Shown: positions 28,637 to 38,073 of the stretch, piece after piece | Layout: each line of letters opens with the position of its first letter | Numbering within the stretch: position 1 is the first letter of the stretch | Origin: Pantoea sp. IMH | Lineage (GTDB): Bacteria > Pseudomonadota > Gammaproteobacteria > Enterobacterales > Enterobacteriaceae | DNA: 64,000 nucleotides | Reading direction: 5' to 3' | Assembly: GCF_000599885.1 (NCBI RefSeq) | Contig: NZ_JFGT01000002.1 | Span: forward strand, 372,001 to 436,000 | Position numbers and translations under genes: made by a program | Notes under the pieces: generated by a model | The model's input: only the letters and a program-made list of their open reading frames with translations | Database searches by the model: none | Told to the model about the DNA's origin: nothing

Positions 28637-29587
28637 ATGATCGCGCTGACTAAAATCCTGCCTGGCGACCGGATTATCCGGCTGCAGTTACTGATGATCG
28701 TGCTGGTGATGGTGCTGTTTTCCCTGACGCTGGGAGGACGCTTTTTCAGTGCCGGAAACTTTCAGTCCATCGCCACGCAGCTGCCGGTGCTCGGCCTGCT
28801 GGCGCTTGGCATGGGACTGACCATGCTCACCGGCGGTATAAACCTGTCGATTATCGCCAGCGCCAACGCCTGCTCGCTGCTGATGGCGGCCATTATCGTC
28901 GCTTATCCCGGCCCTCAGTATCTGCTGCTGGCCCTGCTGGCGGGCGCGTTGCTGGCGGCGCTGATTGGTACGGTAAACGGCTTATTGATTGCGGTAATTG
29001 GCGTCTCGCCGATTCTCGCCACGCTGGGCACTATGACGCTGATTACCGGGCTGAATATTCTGCTGACTAACGGCGCGGTGATCTCCGGCTTTCCCCCGCT
29101 GATCCAGTTCCTTGGTAATGGCGACCTGTTCGGCATTCCTTTCGCGCTACTGCTGTTTCTGGCGATCGCCTTTGGCCTCTGGGTGGTACTGGAGCAGACC
29201 ACGCTGGGGCGCACTATCTATCTGCTCGGCTCGAACGAGCAGGCAACCCGCTTTAGCGGCGTCTCCACCGTAAAAGTTATCGTCACCGTCTATATTCTCT
29301 CAGCGCTGCTGAGCTGGGGAGCGGCCCTGCTGATGATGTCGATGTTTAACTCAGCCAAGGCGGGCTACGGCGAATCCTGGCTGCTGATTACCATCCTTGC
29401 TTCGGTGCTGGGCGGCGTCAATCCCGACGGCGGTTTTGGACGTGTTATCGGCCTGGTGCTGGCGCTGATCGTTTTACAGATGCTGGAAAGCGGACTGAAC
29501 CTGCTGGGCGTGAGCAGTTATCTGACGATGGCGCTCTGGGGCGGTGTGCTTATCCTGTTTATCGCATTGCAAAATCGCAGAACCTGA
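28637..29587 (+). CDS. Sugar ABC transporter permease 2
   Basis: Second permease of the importer, 316 residues. It keeps the family segments LTGGINLSIIASANACSLL near 65-83, TTLGRTIYLLGSNEQATRFS near 190-210 and ASVLGGVNPDGGFGRVIGL near 255-275. An AAGGGGATATAGC ribosome site precedes the ATG. The kinase gene follows 16 bp after its stop, so import and first phosphorylation are encoded together. Confidence 0.95.
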   Translation: MIALTKILPGDRIIRLQLLMIVLVMVLFSLTLGGRFFSAGNFQSIATQLPVLGLLALGMGLTMLTGGINLSIIASANACSLLMAAIIVAYPGPQYLLLALLAGALLAALIGTVNGLLIAVIGVSPILATLGTMTLITGLNILLTNGAVISGFPPLIQFLGNGDLFGIPFALLLFLAIAFGLWVVLEQTTLGRTIYLLGSNEQATRFSGVSTVKVIVTVYILSALLSWGAALLMMSMFNSAKAGYGESWLLITILASVLGGVNPDGGFGRVIGLVLALIVLQMLESGLNLLGVSSYLTMALWGGVLILFIALQNRRT

Positions 29588-29603
29588 TGGACGAGGCTTA
29601 ACT

Positions 29604-31238
29604 ATGACGAGTTATTATCTGGGTGTGGATGTGGGAACCGGCAGCGCACGGGCAGGCATCTTCGACTGCAAAGGACGCATGATGGGCCAGGCCAGTCGTG
29701 AAATTGCGCTGTTTCGTCCGCAAGCTGATTTTGTTGAGCAATCCTCTGAAGATATCTGGCAGGCGGTCTGCCAGTCAGTACGGGATGCCGTTAATCAGAG
29801 CAATATAAATCCGGTGCAGATCAAAGGGATCGGATTTGATGCCACCTGCTCGCTGGTGGTGCTGGATAAAGAAGGCAAGCCGCTGACGGTGAGCCCTTCT
29901 GGCCGTAGCGAGCAGAATATTATCGTCTGGATGGATCACCGGGCGATCGGGCAGGCTGAGCGGATCAATGCAACGCAGCACCCGGTGCTGGAATATGTCG
30001 GCGGCGTGATTTCACCTGAGATGCAGACGCCGAAACTGCTGTGGCTGAAGCAACATATGCCGAACAGCTGGCAGAATATTGGCCACCTTTTCGATCTGCC
30101 GGATTTTCTGACCTGGCGGGCCACCCAGGATGCCACCCGCTCACTCTGCTCGCTGGTCTGTAAATGGACCTATATGGGCCATGAGAAACGCTGGGATGAG
30201 AGCTATTTTCACCAGATCGGCCTGGAGGATTTACTGGCGCACGATGCGGCAAAAATCGGCAGCGAGGTGAAAACGATGGGCGAACCGCTGGGGCATGGTC
30301 TGACACAGCGCGCCGCCTCAGAAATGGGCCTGCTGCCTGGCACGGCGGTCAGCGTTTCGGTAATAGATGCGCATGCCGGCAGCCTCGGGACGCTGGGCGC
30401 GTCGGGCGCATCTGGTGAACATGCCGACTTTGACCGTCGCATCGCGCTGATTGGCGGCACCTCAACCGGCCATATGGCCATTTCCCGTGCGCCCCGGTTT
30501 ATTAAAGGCGTCTGGGGACCTTACTTTTCGGCGGTGCTGCCCGATTTCTGGCTTAATGAAGGCGGGCAGTCGGCGACCGGCGCGCTGATTGACCATATAA
30601 TCCAGTCACATCCCTGCTATGCGCAGCTTCGCGAGCAGGGAAAATCCCAGGACAAAACGATCTATGAAGTTCTGAACGATCTGCTGCGAAGGATGGCCGG
30701 TGAACCGGAGAATATCGCTTTCCTGACCCGCGATATCCATATGCTGCCCTACTTTCATGGCAACCGTTCACCGCGCGCCAACCCCAATCTGACGGGGATC
30801 CTGACCGGCCTGAAGCTGTCACGTACGCCGGAAGATATGGCGCTGCACTATCTCGCCACGATTCAGGCTATCGCGCTGGGCACCCGACATATTATCGAGA
30901 CCATGAACCAGAGCGGCTACAGCATCGACACCATTATGGCCAGCGGCGGCGGCACCAAAAACCCCGTTTTTGTGCAGGAACATGCCAACGCGACCGGCTG
31001 CGCCATGCTGCTGCCGGAGGAGAGCGAGGCGATGCTGCTGGGAAGCGCGATGCTGGGCACCGTTGCCGCCGGCCTGTATGAAACGCTGCCGGAGGCGATG
31101 AATGCCATGAGCCGGGCGGGCAAAACCGTCACGCCGCAGACCAACGAAATCAAGCGCTACTACGATCGCAAGTATCGGGTGTTCCGCGAGATGTATCATG
31201 ATTATATGAAGTACCGGCAGATGATGCAGGAGGCGTGA
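29604..31238 (+). CDS. FGGY-family carbohydrate kinase, D-ribulokinase-like
   Basis: The 544-residue protein starts at MTSYYLGVDVGTGSARAG; I reject the in-frame ATG 20 codons earlier because it lies within the permease gene. The ATPase-fold phosphate loops are GVDVGTGSARAGIFD near 6-20 and the C-terminal ASGGGTKNPVF near 435. The substrate segment MDHRAIGQAERIN matches the long FGGY subgroup represented by eukaryotic FGGY/YDR109C D-ribulokinase (TIGR01315 type), not xylulokinase or LsrK. It probably phosphorylates the imported ketopentose or a product of it. The exact sugar is not determined by sequence. Its stop overlaps the next start as TGATG. Confidence 0.86.
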   Translation: MTSYYLGVDVGTGSARAGIFDCKGRMMGQASREIALFRPQADFVEQSSEDIWQAVCQSVRDAVNQSNINPVQIKGIGFDATCSLVVLDKEGKPLTVSPSGRSEQNIIVWMDHRAIGQAERINATQHPVLEYVGGVISPEMQTPKLLWLKQHMPNSWQNIGHLFDLPDFLTWRATQDATRSLCSLVCKWTYMGHEKRWDESYFHQIGLEDLLAHDAAKIGSEVKTMGEPLGHGLTQRAASEMGLLPGTAVSVSVIDAHAGSLGTLGASGASGEHADFDRRIALIGGTSTGHMAISRAPRFIKGVWGPYFSAVLPDFWLNEGGQSATGALIDHIIQSHPCYAQLREQGKSQDKTIYEVLNDLLRRMAGEPENIAFLTRDIHMLPYFHGNRSPRANPNLTGILTGLKLSRTPEDMALHYLATIQAIALGTRHIIETMNQSGYSIDTIMASGGGTKNPVFVQEHANATGCAMLLPEESEAMLLGSAMLGTVAAGLYETLPEAMNAMSRAGKTVTPQTNEIKRYYDRKYRVFREMYHDYMKYRQMMQEA

Positions 31239-31840
31239 TGAAAGAGGATCGAGCCTGGCAACAGGCCTGCACAAGCTGGCAGGTTTACAGTCGTACCCTG
31301 GCCGCGCTGGCGCACAGTATCGATCGCCAGCAGTGGCATGCCATCTGCGATCGGATCGCCAGCTGCAGAGGCAAAATCGCCGTTACCGGTGTTGGCACGT
31401 CCGGTGTTGCGGCGCGTAAAATCGCCCATATGCTGGCCTGTATTGAGCAACCGGCTGTCTGGCTGAATCCGGCTGATGCGGCCCACGGTGATATAGGCTT
31501 TTTACGTGGCGAGGATCTGTTAATTATGATCTCAAGAGGCGGCAATTCAGACGAACTGGCGCGTCTGCTGCCCGCCATTAAGGCGAAAGGGACGCCGCTT
31601 ATCTGCGTCACGGAAAACCCGGCCTCCGCACTGGCCCAGGCGGCAGAGCTGCGGCTGATTACCCCGCCCGTCAGGGAGATCGATCCGCTCAATATGCTGG
31701 CGACAACGTCGATTATGGTGGTGCTGGCGCTCTTTGACGGAATGCTTCCCGATCTGATGACCCGCAGCGGTTTCGGCAAAGAACGTTTACTGACCGTGCA
31801 TCCGGGCGGTAATGTGGGCAAACAGCTACGCGATGAATAG
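31238..31840 (+). CDS. SIS-domain phosphosugar isomerase (KdsD/GutQ-like, no CBS domains)
   Basis: The 200-residue protein is a stand-alone SIS domain. I choose the ATG at 31238, preceded by AGGAGG and overlapping the kinase stop, over a GTG one codon upstream. GKIAVTGVGTSGVAARKIAHML binds the sugar phosphate. ISRGGNSDEL and the C-terminal VHPGGNVGKQL correspond to the SHPGGALGR segment of arabinose-5-phosphate isomerases. The CBS pair found in KdsD and GutQ is missing. With a ribulokinase-like gene in front, interconversion of ribulose-5-P with an aldose-5-P, or of a related phosphosugar, is a plausible inference. Confidence 0.82.
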   Translation: MKEDRAWQQACTSWQVYSRTLAALAHSIDRQQWHAICDRIASCRGKIAVTGVGTSGVAARKIAHMLACIEQPAVWLNPADAAHGDIGFLRGEDLLIMISRGGNSDELARLLPAIKAKGTPLICVTENPASALAQAAELRLITPPVREIDPLNMLATTSIMVVLALFDGMLPDLMTRSGFGKERLLTVHPGGNVGKQLRDE

Positions 31841-32014
31841 CGTACACGGCTGTGTATGGGTTTTCCGTCAGGCTGGTGTCCAGGCAACGTGGGGGGAACT
31901 GGTACTGAAAGCGAGGCATCTCATGCCATGAAGAGCGCGGGCCGGCGTTTGCCGGATGAGGCTTTTTGCATCTTTATGGCCAGGCCCGGATTATCCTTCA
32001 GCTAACCAGTAAGC

Positions 32015-32046
32015 AAAAAGGGATGGCCATAAGCCATCCCTTTTTT
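32015..32046. terminator. Bidirectional intrinsic terminator between the sugar operon and fabB
   Basis: Five A residues, the stem GGGATGGC / GCCATCCC with a five-base loop, and six T residues make an intrinsic terminator that works in either direction. It lies 13 bp after the fabB stop (minus strand) and about 175 bp after the isomerase gene (plus strand). Confidence 0.88.
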
Positions 32047-32059
32047 ATCCGCGCGGTGA

Positions 32060-33280
32060 TTACAGCTTGCGCATAACCAGCGTGGCGTTGGTGCCGCCGA
32101 AGCCGAAGCTGTTGGACATGACGGTCTTCAGCTTCTGTTCGGTCGGTTTGGTGACGATATTCAGGCCTTCCGCCGCCGGGTCCAGCTCGTCAATGTTGAT
32201 GCTTGGCGCGATGAAGCCATGCTCCAGCATCAGCAGCGAGTAGATCGCTTCCTGCACACCTGCGGCGCCCAGCGAGTGGCCGGTCATCGCTTTAGTGGCT
32301 GACATAGCCGGCGTGCTGTCGCTGAACACTTCACGAATAGCGCCCAGCTCTTTCACGTCGCCCACCGGTGTGGAGGTGCCGTGGGTGTTCAGGTAGTCGA
32401 TTGGCGTATCAACACCCTGCATCGCCAGACGCATACAGCGCATCGCACCTTCACCTGAAGGAGCAACCATATCCGCACCGTCAGAAGTCGCGCCGTAGCC
32501 GACCACTTCAGCGTAGATATGCGCGCCGCGCGCCAGCGCGTGCTCCAGCTCTTCCACCACGACCATACCGCCGCCGCCAGCAATGACGAAGCCGTCACGG
32601 TTGGTATCGTAAGTACGGGACGCCTTTTCTGGCGTTTCATTGTACTTGGTGGAGAGCGCGCCCATGGCGTCGAACTCACAGGACATTTCCCAGCACAGTT
32701 CTTCACCGCCGCCTGCAAACACCACATCCTGTTTGCCCAGCTGGATCTGCTCTACAGCGTTGCCGATGCAGTGCGCTGAAGTGGCGCAGGCGGAGCTGAT
32801 AGAGTAGTTCACGCCATGGATCTTAAACGGGGTCGCCAGGCAGGCAGAAACGCCGGAAGCCATCGCTTTGGTCACCATATAAGGCCCCACGCCGCGCAGG
32901 CCTTTCGCCCGCATGCCGTCAACGCTGGCTGCCTGATAGAACGGCGAACCGCCGCCGGAACCCGCCACCAGACCAACGCGCGGGTTGTTCTGATACTGTT
33001 CGTCGGTCAGGCCGGAATCTTTTACTGCTTCCAGCATAGAGATGTACGCATAAATGGACGCATCACTCATAAAACGCAGTACTTTGCGGTCGATGAGGCT
33101 GGAGATTTCGTCTTTAGACAGTTTGACGTTACCCCAGACGTGACTACGCATGCCGGAATCTTTCAGTTCCTGAGAGAAGGTAATACCGGAGCGGCCTTCG
33201 CGTAATGACGCAAGAACTTCCTCCTGGTTATTACCGATGCTGGAAACGATACCCAGGCCAGTAATCACTGCACGTTTCAT
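32060..33280 (-). CDS. fabB: 3-oxoacyl-ACP synthase I FabB
   Basis: Elongating condensing enzyme of fatty-acid synthesis, required for unsaturated fatty acids. It has 406 residues, matching the family. The nucleophile is C165 in [12 protein letters not shown]. The two catalytic histidines are in [11 protein letters not shown] near 300 and TGHSLGAAG near 335. It is transcribed away from mnmC. FabR- and FadR-type sites lie in its promoter region, as in E. coli, where FadR activates and FabR represses the gene. Confidence 0.98.
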   Translation of the reverse strand: MKRAVITGLGIVSSIGNNQEEVLASLREGRSGITFSQELKDSGMRSHVWGNVKLSKDEISSLIDRKVLRFMSDASIYAYISMLEAVKDSGLTDEQYQNNPRVGLVAGSGGGSPFYQAASVDGMRAKGLRGVGPYMVTKAMASGVSACLATPFKIHGVNYSISSACATSAHCIGNAVEQIQLGKQDVVFAGGGEELCWEMSCEFDAMGALSTKYNETPEKASRTYDTNRDGFVIAGGGGMVVVEELEHALARGAHIYAEVVGYGATSDGADMVAPSGEGAMRCMRLAMQGVDTPIDYLNTHGTSTPVGDVKELGAIREVFSDSTPAMSATKAMTGHSLGAAGVQEAIYSLLMLEHGFIAPSINIDELDPAAEGLNIVTKPTEQKLKTVMSNSFGFGGTNATLVMRKL

Positions 33281-33323
33281 TCAATACCTCATCACTTCTT
33301 ATATTAGGATTCGGGGACACTTT

Positions 33324-33341
33324 AGCTTACAGTTGTACGCC
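33324..33341. promoter_or_regulatory. FabR-type operator in the fabB promoter
   Basis: AGCTTACAGTTGTACGCC matches the FabR palindrome (AGCGTACA, two bases, TGTACGCT) at 16 of 18 positions. It lies about 45 bp upstream of the fabB start codon. FabR repression of fabA and fabB in response to unsaturated acyl chains is established in E. coli. Confidence 0.75.
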
Positions 33342-33342
33342 G

Positions 33343-33359
33343 AACAAGTCCGATCAGCG
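33343..33359. promoter_or_regulatory. FadR-type site upstream of fabB
   Basis: AACAAGTCCGATCAGCG keeps the GTCYGAYSWG core of the FadR consensus and lies directly upstream of the FabR-type site. FadR activates fabB in E. coli from a comparable position. The outer bases match poorly, so it is likely a weaker site than those at fadL and fadI. Confidence 0.55.
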
Positions 33360-33435
33360 GGATACTTTTGTAAATTTGCGTGCTCTGGCTCACACCGTTA
33401 CAATCGCTGCACCGCCTGATAACCGAGCATTTGCT

Positions 33436-35436
33436 GTGAAAACCTCCCCCATTACGCATGCTGAACTGAGCTGGAACGAACAGGGTACACCTGTATCCCG
33501 AGCCTTTGGCGACGTCTATTTCTCTGACGAAAGCGGCCTGGAGGAGACGCGGCATGTTTTCCTCGGCGGCAATCAACTTCCTGACCGTTTCGCTGACCAT
33601 ACGCGCGATCTTTTTATTGTAGCGGAGACCGGTTTTGGGACTGGTCTTAATTTTCTGGTGCTCTGGCAGGCGTTCGATCGCTTCCACCAGCAGCAGCCCG
33701 GCGCAAAGTTACAACGTTTACATTTTATCAGCTGTGAGAAATATCCGCTTAATCTGAACGATTTAATCAGCACTCATGCCCGCTGGCCAGCGCTGGCCAG
33801 CTATGCTGCCGCGCTCCAGGCGCAATGGCCAGAGGCGCTGCCCGGCTGTCACCGTCTGCTGCTGGCGGGTGGGCGCATTACGCTCGATCTCTGGTTTGGG
33901 GATATTAATCAGCTTATTGATGATTTTGATGACAGTCTGAACCAGCAGGTCGATGCCTGGTTCCTTGATGGCTTCGCGCCGTCAAAAAATCCTGATATGT
34001 GGACGGCTGACCTTTTTGTCCGCATGGCGAAAATGGCGCGCCAGGACTGTACGCTGGCGACCTTCACCGCCGCAGGCTTCGTCCGTCGCGGGCTGATTGA
34101 GGCGGGCTTTAGCGTGGAAAAGCGCGGTGGTTTCGGCCCTAAACGGCATATGCTGAGCGGCGTGATGCATCATCCGGTTAACGTAAAACCGCAGGCGCCC
34201 TGGTACGCGCGGCCAGCAGCGACAGGCGATGAGATGGCAATTATCGGTGGCGGTATCGCCAGCGCTCTGCTCTCGCTGGCGCTGCTGCGTCGCGGTAAGC
34301 AGGTAACCCTCTACTGCGCCGATGCCGGGCCGGCAGCCAATGCATCCGGTAACCGTCAGGGGGCGCTCTACCCGCTGCTGAACCAGCACGATCCGGCGCT
34401 GGCCGCCTTTTTTCCGACAGCGTTCACCTTTGCCCGCCGCCTGTTAGATCAGTTGGAGGTCACCTACGATCATGAGTGGTGCGGCGTCACCCAGTTAGGC
34501 TGGAATGAGTCAAGCGCGGCGAAAATCAGCAAGATGCTGGCGATGGGCCTGCCGGAAAGTATTGCACGCGGTGTCAGCCAGGCGGAAGCCGAAGCACTTT
34601 GCGGCGTGACCACTGGCTGTGGCGGCATTACTTACCCGCTTGGCGGCTGGCTTTCCCCGGCTCAGCTTACCACCGCCCTCTTCCAGCTGGCCGAAGCGCA
34701 GGGACTCAGGACGCACTGGCAGCATCGGCTGACCTCGCTTACATCTGCTGAGGAAGGCTGGCAGCTAAGTTTCTGCGATCGGCCCGACGCCAGGCATGCT
34801 AACGTGGTGCTGGCCACCGGCCACGAACTCGCCTCGCTGGCGCAAAGCGAAAAGCTTCCCGCCTATGCCGTCAGCGGGCAGGTCAGTCATGTACCAACCA
34901 CGCCAGTATTGCGTCAGCTGAGACAGGTAATCTGCTACGAAGGCTATATGACACCGGCCAATCCCGCTAACCAGGCGCACTGCCTGGGGGCAAGCTACCA
35001 TCGTGGTGAGAGCACCGCCGTTTACCGTGAAGAAGATCAGCAGGAAAACCTCGACAGGCTTCGCCGCTGCCTGCCGGAGGCGGAGTGGGTAAATGACGTG
35101 GACGTCAGCGGCGGCGAGGCCCGCTGCGGCGTACGCTGCGCGACCCGCGACCATCTGCCGACGGTCGGCCCACTGCCCGATTACGATCGCACGCTGTCGC
35201 AGTATGCCAGTCTGAAGGACAACCAGGAACAAGCCGAAGCCGCGCCGGTCCATCCGGGATTGTTTGTGCTGGGAACGCTGGGTTCCAGAGGATTATGCAG
35301 CGGGCCGCTGGCGGCGGAAATACTGGCTGCCGGGCTTTGCGGTGAACCGGTACCGCTGGATCGGGAGACGCTGGCGGCCCTTCACCCTAACCGCTACTGG
35401 GTAAGACGATTACTGAAAGGGAAAGCGGTCAATTAG
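33436..35436 (+). CDS. mnmC: Bifunctional tRNA mnm5s2U synthesis protein MnmC
   Basis: Completes 5-methylaminomethyl-2-thiouridine at the wobble base of several tRNAs. The N-terminal half methylates and the C-terminal half is an FAD-dependent oxidoreductase that removes the carboxymethyl group. I propose the GTG at 33436 (666 residues, E. coli 668), because upstream residues to the ATG at 33376 have no family counterpart and run into the fabB operators. The SAM-binding GFGTG motif is at 66-70. [20 protein letters not shown] near 265 binds FAD, and SRGLCSGPL is near the end. Confidence 0.95.
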   Translation: MKTSPITHAELSWNEQGTPVSRAFGDVYFSDESGLEETRHVFLGGNQLPDRFADHTRDLFIVAETGFGTGLNFLVLWQAFDRFHQQQPGAKLQRLHFISCEKYPLNLNDLISTHARWPALASYAAALQAQWPEALPGCHRLLLAGGRITLDLWFGDINQLIDDFDDSLNQQVDAWFLDGFAPSKNPDMWTADLFVRMAKMARQDCTLATFTAAGFVRRGLIEAGFSVEKRGGFGPKRHMLSGVMHHPVNVKPQAPWYARPAATGDEMAIIGGGIASALLSLALLRRGKQVTLYCADAGPAANASGNRQGALYPLLNQHDPALAAFFPTAFTFARRLLDQLEVTYDHEWCGVTQLGWNESSAAKISKMLAMGLPESIARGVSQAEAEALCGVTTGCGGITYPLGGWLSPAQLTTALFQLAEAQGLRTHWQHRLTSLTSAEEGWQLSFCDRPDARHANVVLATGHELASLAQSEKLPAYAVSGQVSHVPTTPVLRQLRQVICYEGYMTPANPANQAHCLGASYHRGESTAVYREEDQQENLDRLRRCLPEAEWVNDVDVSGGEARCGVRCATRDHLPTVGPLPDYDRTLSQYASLKDNQEQAEAAPVHPGLFVLGTLGSRGLCSGPLAAEILAAGLCGEPVPLDRETLAALHPNRYWVRRLLKGKAVN

Positions 35437-35470
35437 CGAGTGGTCAGCCTCTGCTGAGCCACAAAACTGA

Positions 35471-35493
35471 CGGCGGCGGAGCATACCCCGCCG
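35471..35493. terminator. GC-rich stem-loop between convergent mnmC and yfcL
   Basis: CGGCGG pairs with CCGCCG across an eleven-base loop in the 63-bp gap between the two convergent genes. It is followed by GCGTCTTT, a weak T-rich stretch, on the plus strand. It is a plausible terminator for mnmC. Confidence 0.5.
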
Positions 35494-35499
35494 CGTCTT

Positions 35500-35781
35500 T
35501 CAGGCGGACTGGCGTGCCTGAAGGAAAAGATTGTCCCACATGCCGATAACCAGCGCCTGATCGCGGGGAGATAGCTCGCCCGCCTGGATGGCGTTCTGCA
35601 GGCTTCGCTGTACCTGGATCTGCAACGCCTCCGGAGTATGTTCACCCGACTGCTCAATCTCCGCCACCGCCAGCGTGAGATGCCCGCGCAGATAGCCGCT
35701 GGCAAAGAGTTCATCGTCGCTGGCGTGCTCGACCATATCGTCAATCAGTGCCAGGATTCGCGCTTCAAATTCATCGATCAT
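35500..35781 (-). CDS. yfcL: YfcL family protein
   Basis: A 93-residue protein of unknown function conserved in enterobacteria. I start at [14 protein letters not shown], which has GGAG seven bases upstream and aligns with E. coli YfcL (92 residues), rather than ten codons earlier. The strongly conserved block is [20 protein letters not shown] near residues 18-37, followed by [12 protein letters not shown] near 70. It is the last gene of the prmB-aroC-mepA-yfcA-epmC-yfcL run and begins 26 bp after epmC. Confidence 0.9.
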   Translation of the reverse strand: MIDEFEARILALIDDMVEHASDDELFASGYLRGHLTLAVAEIEQSGEHTPEALQIQVQRSLQNAIQAGELSPRDQALVIGMWDNLFLQARQSA

Positions 35782-35807
35782 ATCGTTCTCCATTGTTCCC
35801 CCGTTCA

Positions 35808-36353
35808 TCACAGATCTTCCGGCCAGGGAAACTGTGCTGGCGTCAGCGGGGGAGTTGAGTAAAAAGTGCAGAGTTCTGCAATAAAGCGCGCAGGCCGGGC
35901 GGGTATCCCCTGTTCCAGGTAGGTCATGACCTGAGCGTGAACCTTTCGCTGAAATGCGACGCGATCGGGCTCACAATCTCCGCTGAGATTGTCACAACTT
36001 ACGTTGAAGGGAAAGCCTGCGGCAACACAAAAGAGCCACTCCAGCGCCTGAGGCTTCACCTCCACCGACTCAAACTGACTCTGCGTCGCCGCGTCACGGC
36101 CATCAGGACAGTACCAGTAGCCAAAATCGACCAGCTTACGGCGTGCCTCACCGGCAATGCACCAGTGCGATATTTCATGCAGCGCGCTGGCGTAATAGCC
36201 GTGGGCGAAAATGACGCGGTGGTAATCCACCTCTTCATCTGCGGGAAGATAGATCGGTTCATCCTCGCCTTTAATCAGGCGGGTCTGAAAATCATGAAAA
36301 AAGCAGCGATCGAAAATATCAGTCAGCTGCGAATAATGGTGTGAAGCGTTCAT
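35808..36353 (-). CDS. epmC: Elongation factor P hydroxylase EpmC
   Basis: EpmC (YfcM) hydroxylates the beta-lysylated lysine of elongation factor P. The 181-residue protein starts at [10 protein letters not shown]; an extra in-frame ATG sits one codon upstream. A likely metal-binding HEISHWC motif lies near residue 60, and [17 protein letters not shown] is the most conserved stretch. The EF-P lysylation partners EpmA and EpmB are not in this window. Confidence 0.93.
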   Translation of the reverse strand: MNASHHYSQLTDIFDRCFFHDFQTRLIKGEDEPIYLPADEEVDYHRVIFAHGYYASALHEISHWCIAGEARRKLVDFGYWYCPDGRDAATQSQFESVEVKPQALEWLFCVAAGFPFNVSCDNLSGDCEPDRVAFQRKVHAQVMTYLEQGIPARPARFIAELCTFYSTPPLTPAQFPWPEDL

Positions 36354-36430
36354 CATTGTTGTTCTGCAAAATAAAAAAACTGCGCAATTGTGACACTAAG
36401 CGTCTGACGTATCCACTTTTCCGGGCTGAA

Positions 36431-37237
36431 TCATCTGGCAAAGAGCTGGTGGAACCAGAGCGCGATCGCCACGCCATGACTGTCCCAGAGCAGCTTGGCG
36501 CTCATGATCGCCGAGACGATGACCACCATCGGCCTGACCAGCGTCTGCCCACGACTCAGCACCATGCGCGCGCCGAGCCTGGCGCCGCAAAAAGCGCCTA
36601 CCAGCATGATTAACCCGGTTCCCCAGACCACTTTGCCACCCAGCATAAAGAAGAGCAGACCGCCGAGGTTTGAGGTGAAGTTAAGGACCTTAGCGTGGGC
36701 GGTCGATTTCGCCAGGTTGTAGCCACAGAGCGTGACAAACGCCAGCGCGTAGAAGGAGCCAGCGCCGGGTCCGAAGAATCCATCGTAAAAACCGACGCAG
36801 CCCCCCGCCACCAGCGCAAAAGGCAGTCCGTGCAGGCGGCGATGACGATCTTCTTCGCCCACTTTTGGCATCAGCAAAAAGTAGAGGCCGATGGCAATCA
36901 GCAGCAGCGGCAAAACCTGCCTGAGCAGATCTGCCTGGATATGCTGGATTAAAATGGCACCAGCCACCGATCCGATAAAGGTCATCGCGATGTTGAGCTT
37001 CTGCTCGCGCAAATCCACCGCTTTACGCCGGACAAAATAGAGGCTGGCAGAGAACGAGCCGCCAACGGACTGCACCTTATTGGTCGCCAGCGCCTGCGCC
37101 GGGGAAAGCCCGGCGGACATCAGCGCCGGGACGGTAAGCAGGCCACCGCCACCGGCGATGGAATCGATAAAGCCCGCCAGCATGGCCACTAAAAACAGCA
37201 GCCCGACCAGCAGCGGGCTGACGACAAACCAATCCAT
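36431..37237 (-). CDS. yfcA: TauE/SafE-family membrane transporter YfcA
   Basis: Inner-membrane protein of 268 residues with about eight hydrophobic segments in two similar halves. The N-terminal AGFIDSIAGGGGLLTVPALM and the second-half GFYDGFFGPGAGSFYALAFV are signature repeats of the TauE/SafE (DUF81) family, members of which are linked to sulfonate or sulfite/organic anion transport. The substrate of YfcA is not known. It lies 9 bp downstream of mepA on the same strand, so the two are likely co-transcribed. Confidence 0.93.
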   Translation of the reverse strand: MDWFVVSPLLVGLLFLVAMLAGFIDSIAGGGGLLTVPALMSAGLSPAQALATNKVQSVGGSFSASLYFVRRKAVDLREQKLNIAMTFIGSVAGAILIQHIQADLLRQVLPLLLIAIGLYFLLMPKVGEEDRHRRLHGLPFALVAGGCVGFYDGFFGPGAGSFYALAFVTLCGYNLAKSTAHAKVLNFTSNLGGLLFFMLGGKVVWGTGLIMLVGAFCGARLGARMVLSRGQTLVRPMVVIVSAIMSAKLLWDSHGVAIALWFHQLFAR

Positions 37238-37246
37238 GTTATTTTC

Positions 37247-38071
37247 CTAAAGAAGGTGTTTATCCAGTAGCGCCTGACAGGATGGCGGCAGCGGCGGCGG
37301 CTCGCGCTTCACCGGCGCACCGCTGCCGGGTGCAGGTGGCGCAAACCAGCTTTGCAACTCGGCACCGCAACCATCGCCCGGCGGCGGCGGCGTCTGCTCT
37401 TCACACTCCAGGCTTCCTGCCGGGCAGCGGAGACGCACATGCATATGCGCGCGATGCCCAAACCATGGCCGTACTTTACGCAGCCAGTCACGATCCGCAC
37501 CGGCATCGGCGCAGAGCTGTTTTTTTATTGCCGGATTGACGAAGATGCGCGTAACCGCTTCATCCTTCGCCGCCAGCTTGATCAGGCTGTCAATTTCAGG
37601 CTGCCAGTGACGTGCCACCACGTTTTTTCCACTGGCCGCAACCAGATCCAGCGGCTGAGGTTTCAGCAGCCTCTGCGGCGTCCAGCGGGTTTTTGGCAGC
37701 TGCAGCCAGATATCCACATCCAGCCCCGACTGATGGCTGGCATGTCCACTGCTGAAACGTCCGCCAGCAGGCATCCCCATATCGCCGATCATGACCTGAC
37801 CCAGCTGGAGGTTATGTACCTGGGTGCTGAGCCGCTGAATAAACAGGATCAGATCGGGATGGCCAAAATAGCGACGCTGATCCTGGCGCATCACCTGATA
37901 ACCCGGCGCATCCAGCGGCAGCGCCTGCGCGCCAATAATACAGCCGTTAGAAAAAGCACCGATCGACTGGGGCTGACCGCTGACAGGCCGTTCAATTGAC
38001 TGCCAGGGCGTGGCGGCCAGCGAAGCCGTGGTGAACAGCAGCGCACTCAGCAGAAAACAGGCTCTTTTCAT
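37247..38071 (-). CDS. mepA: Penicillin-insensitive murein endopeptidase MepA
   Basis: Periplasmic LAS-type metallopeptidase that cuts D-Ala-mDAP crosslinks in peptidoglycan. It has 274 residues with a signal peptide ending near TASLAA at about 20. Zinc-binding features are [18 protein letters not shown] near 110-128 and the [11 protein letters not shown] motif near 207-217. The C-terminal part is rich in proline. It ends 9 bp before yfcA, and aroC ends 2 bp before its start. Confidence 0.96.
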   Translation of the reverse strand: MKRACFLLSALLFTTASLAATPWQSIERPVSGQPQSIGAFSNGCIIGAQALPLDAPGYQVMRQDQRRYFGHPDLILFIQRLSTQVHNLQLGQVMIGDMGMPAGGRFSSGHASHQSGLDVDIWLQLPKTRWTPQRLLKPQPLDLVAASGKNVVARHWQPEIDSLIKLAAKDEAVTRIFVNPAIKKQLCADAGADRDWLRKVRPWFGHRAHMHVRLRCPAGSLECEEQTPPPPGDGCGAELQSWFAPPAPGSGAPVKREPPPLPPSCQALLDKHLL

Positions 38072-38073
38072 GG

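Noticed and set aside
25097..31238. An lsr autoinducer-2 uptake operon
   Set aside because: The binding-protein pocket residues differ from LsrB, the kinase belongs to the ribulokinase-like subgroup, and lsrF, lsrG and lsrR are absent.
31942..31955. A REP-like element (CCGGC-GTTT-GCCGG) after the isomerase gene
   Set aside because: A single short copy without the full REP consensus or a paired unit, so chance is likely.
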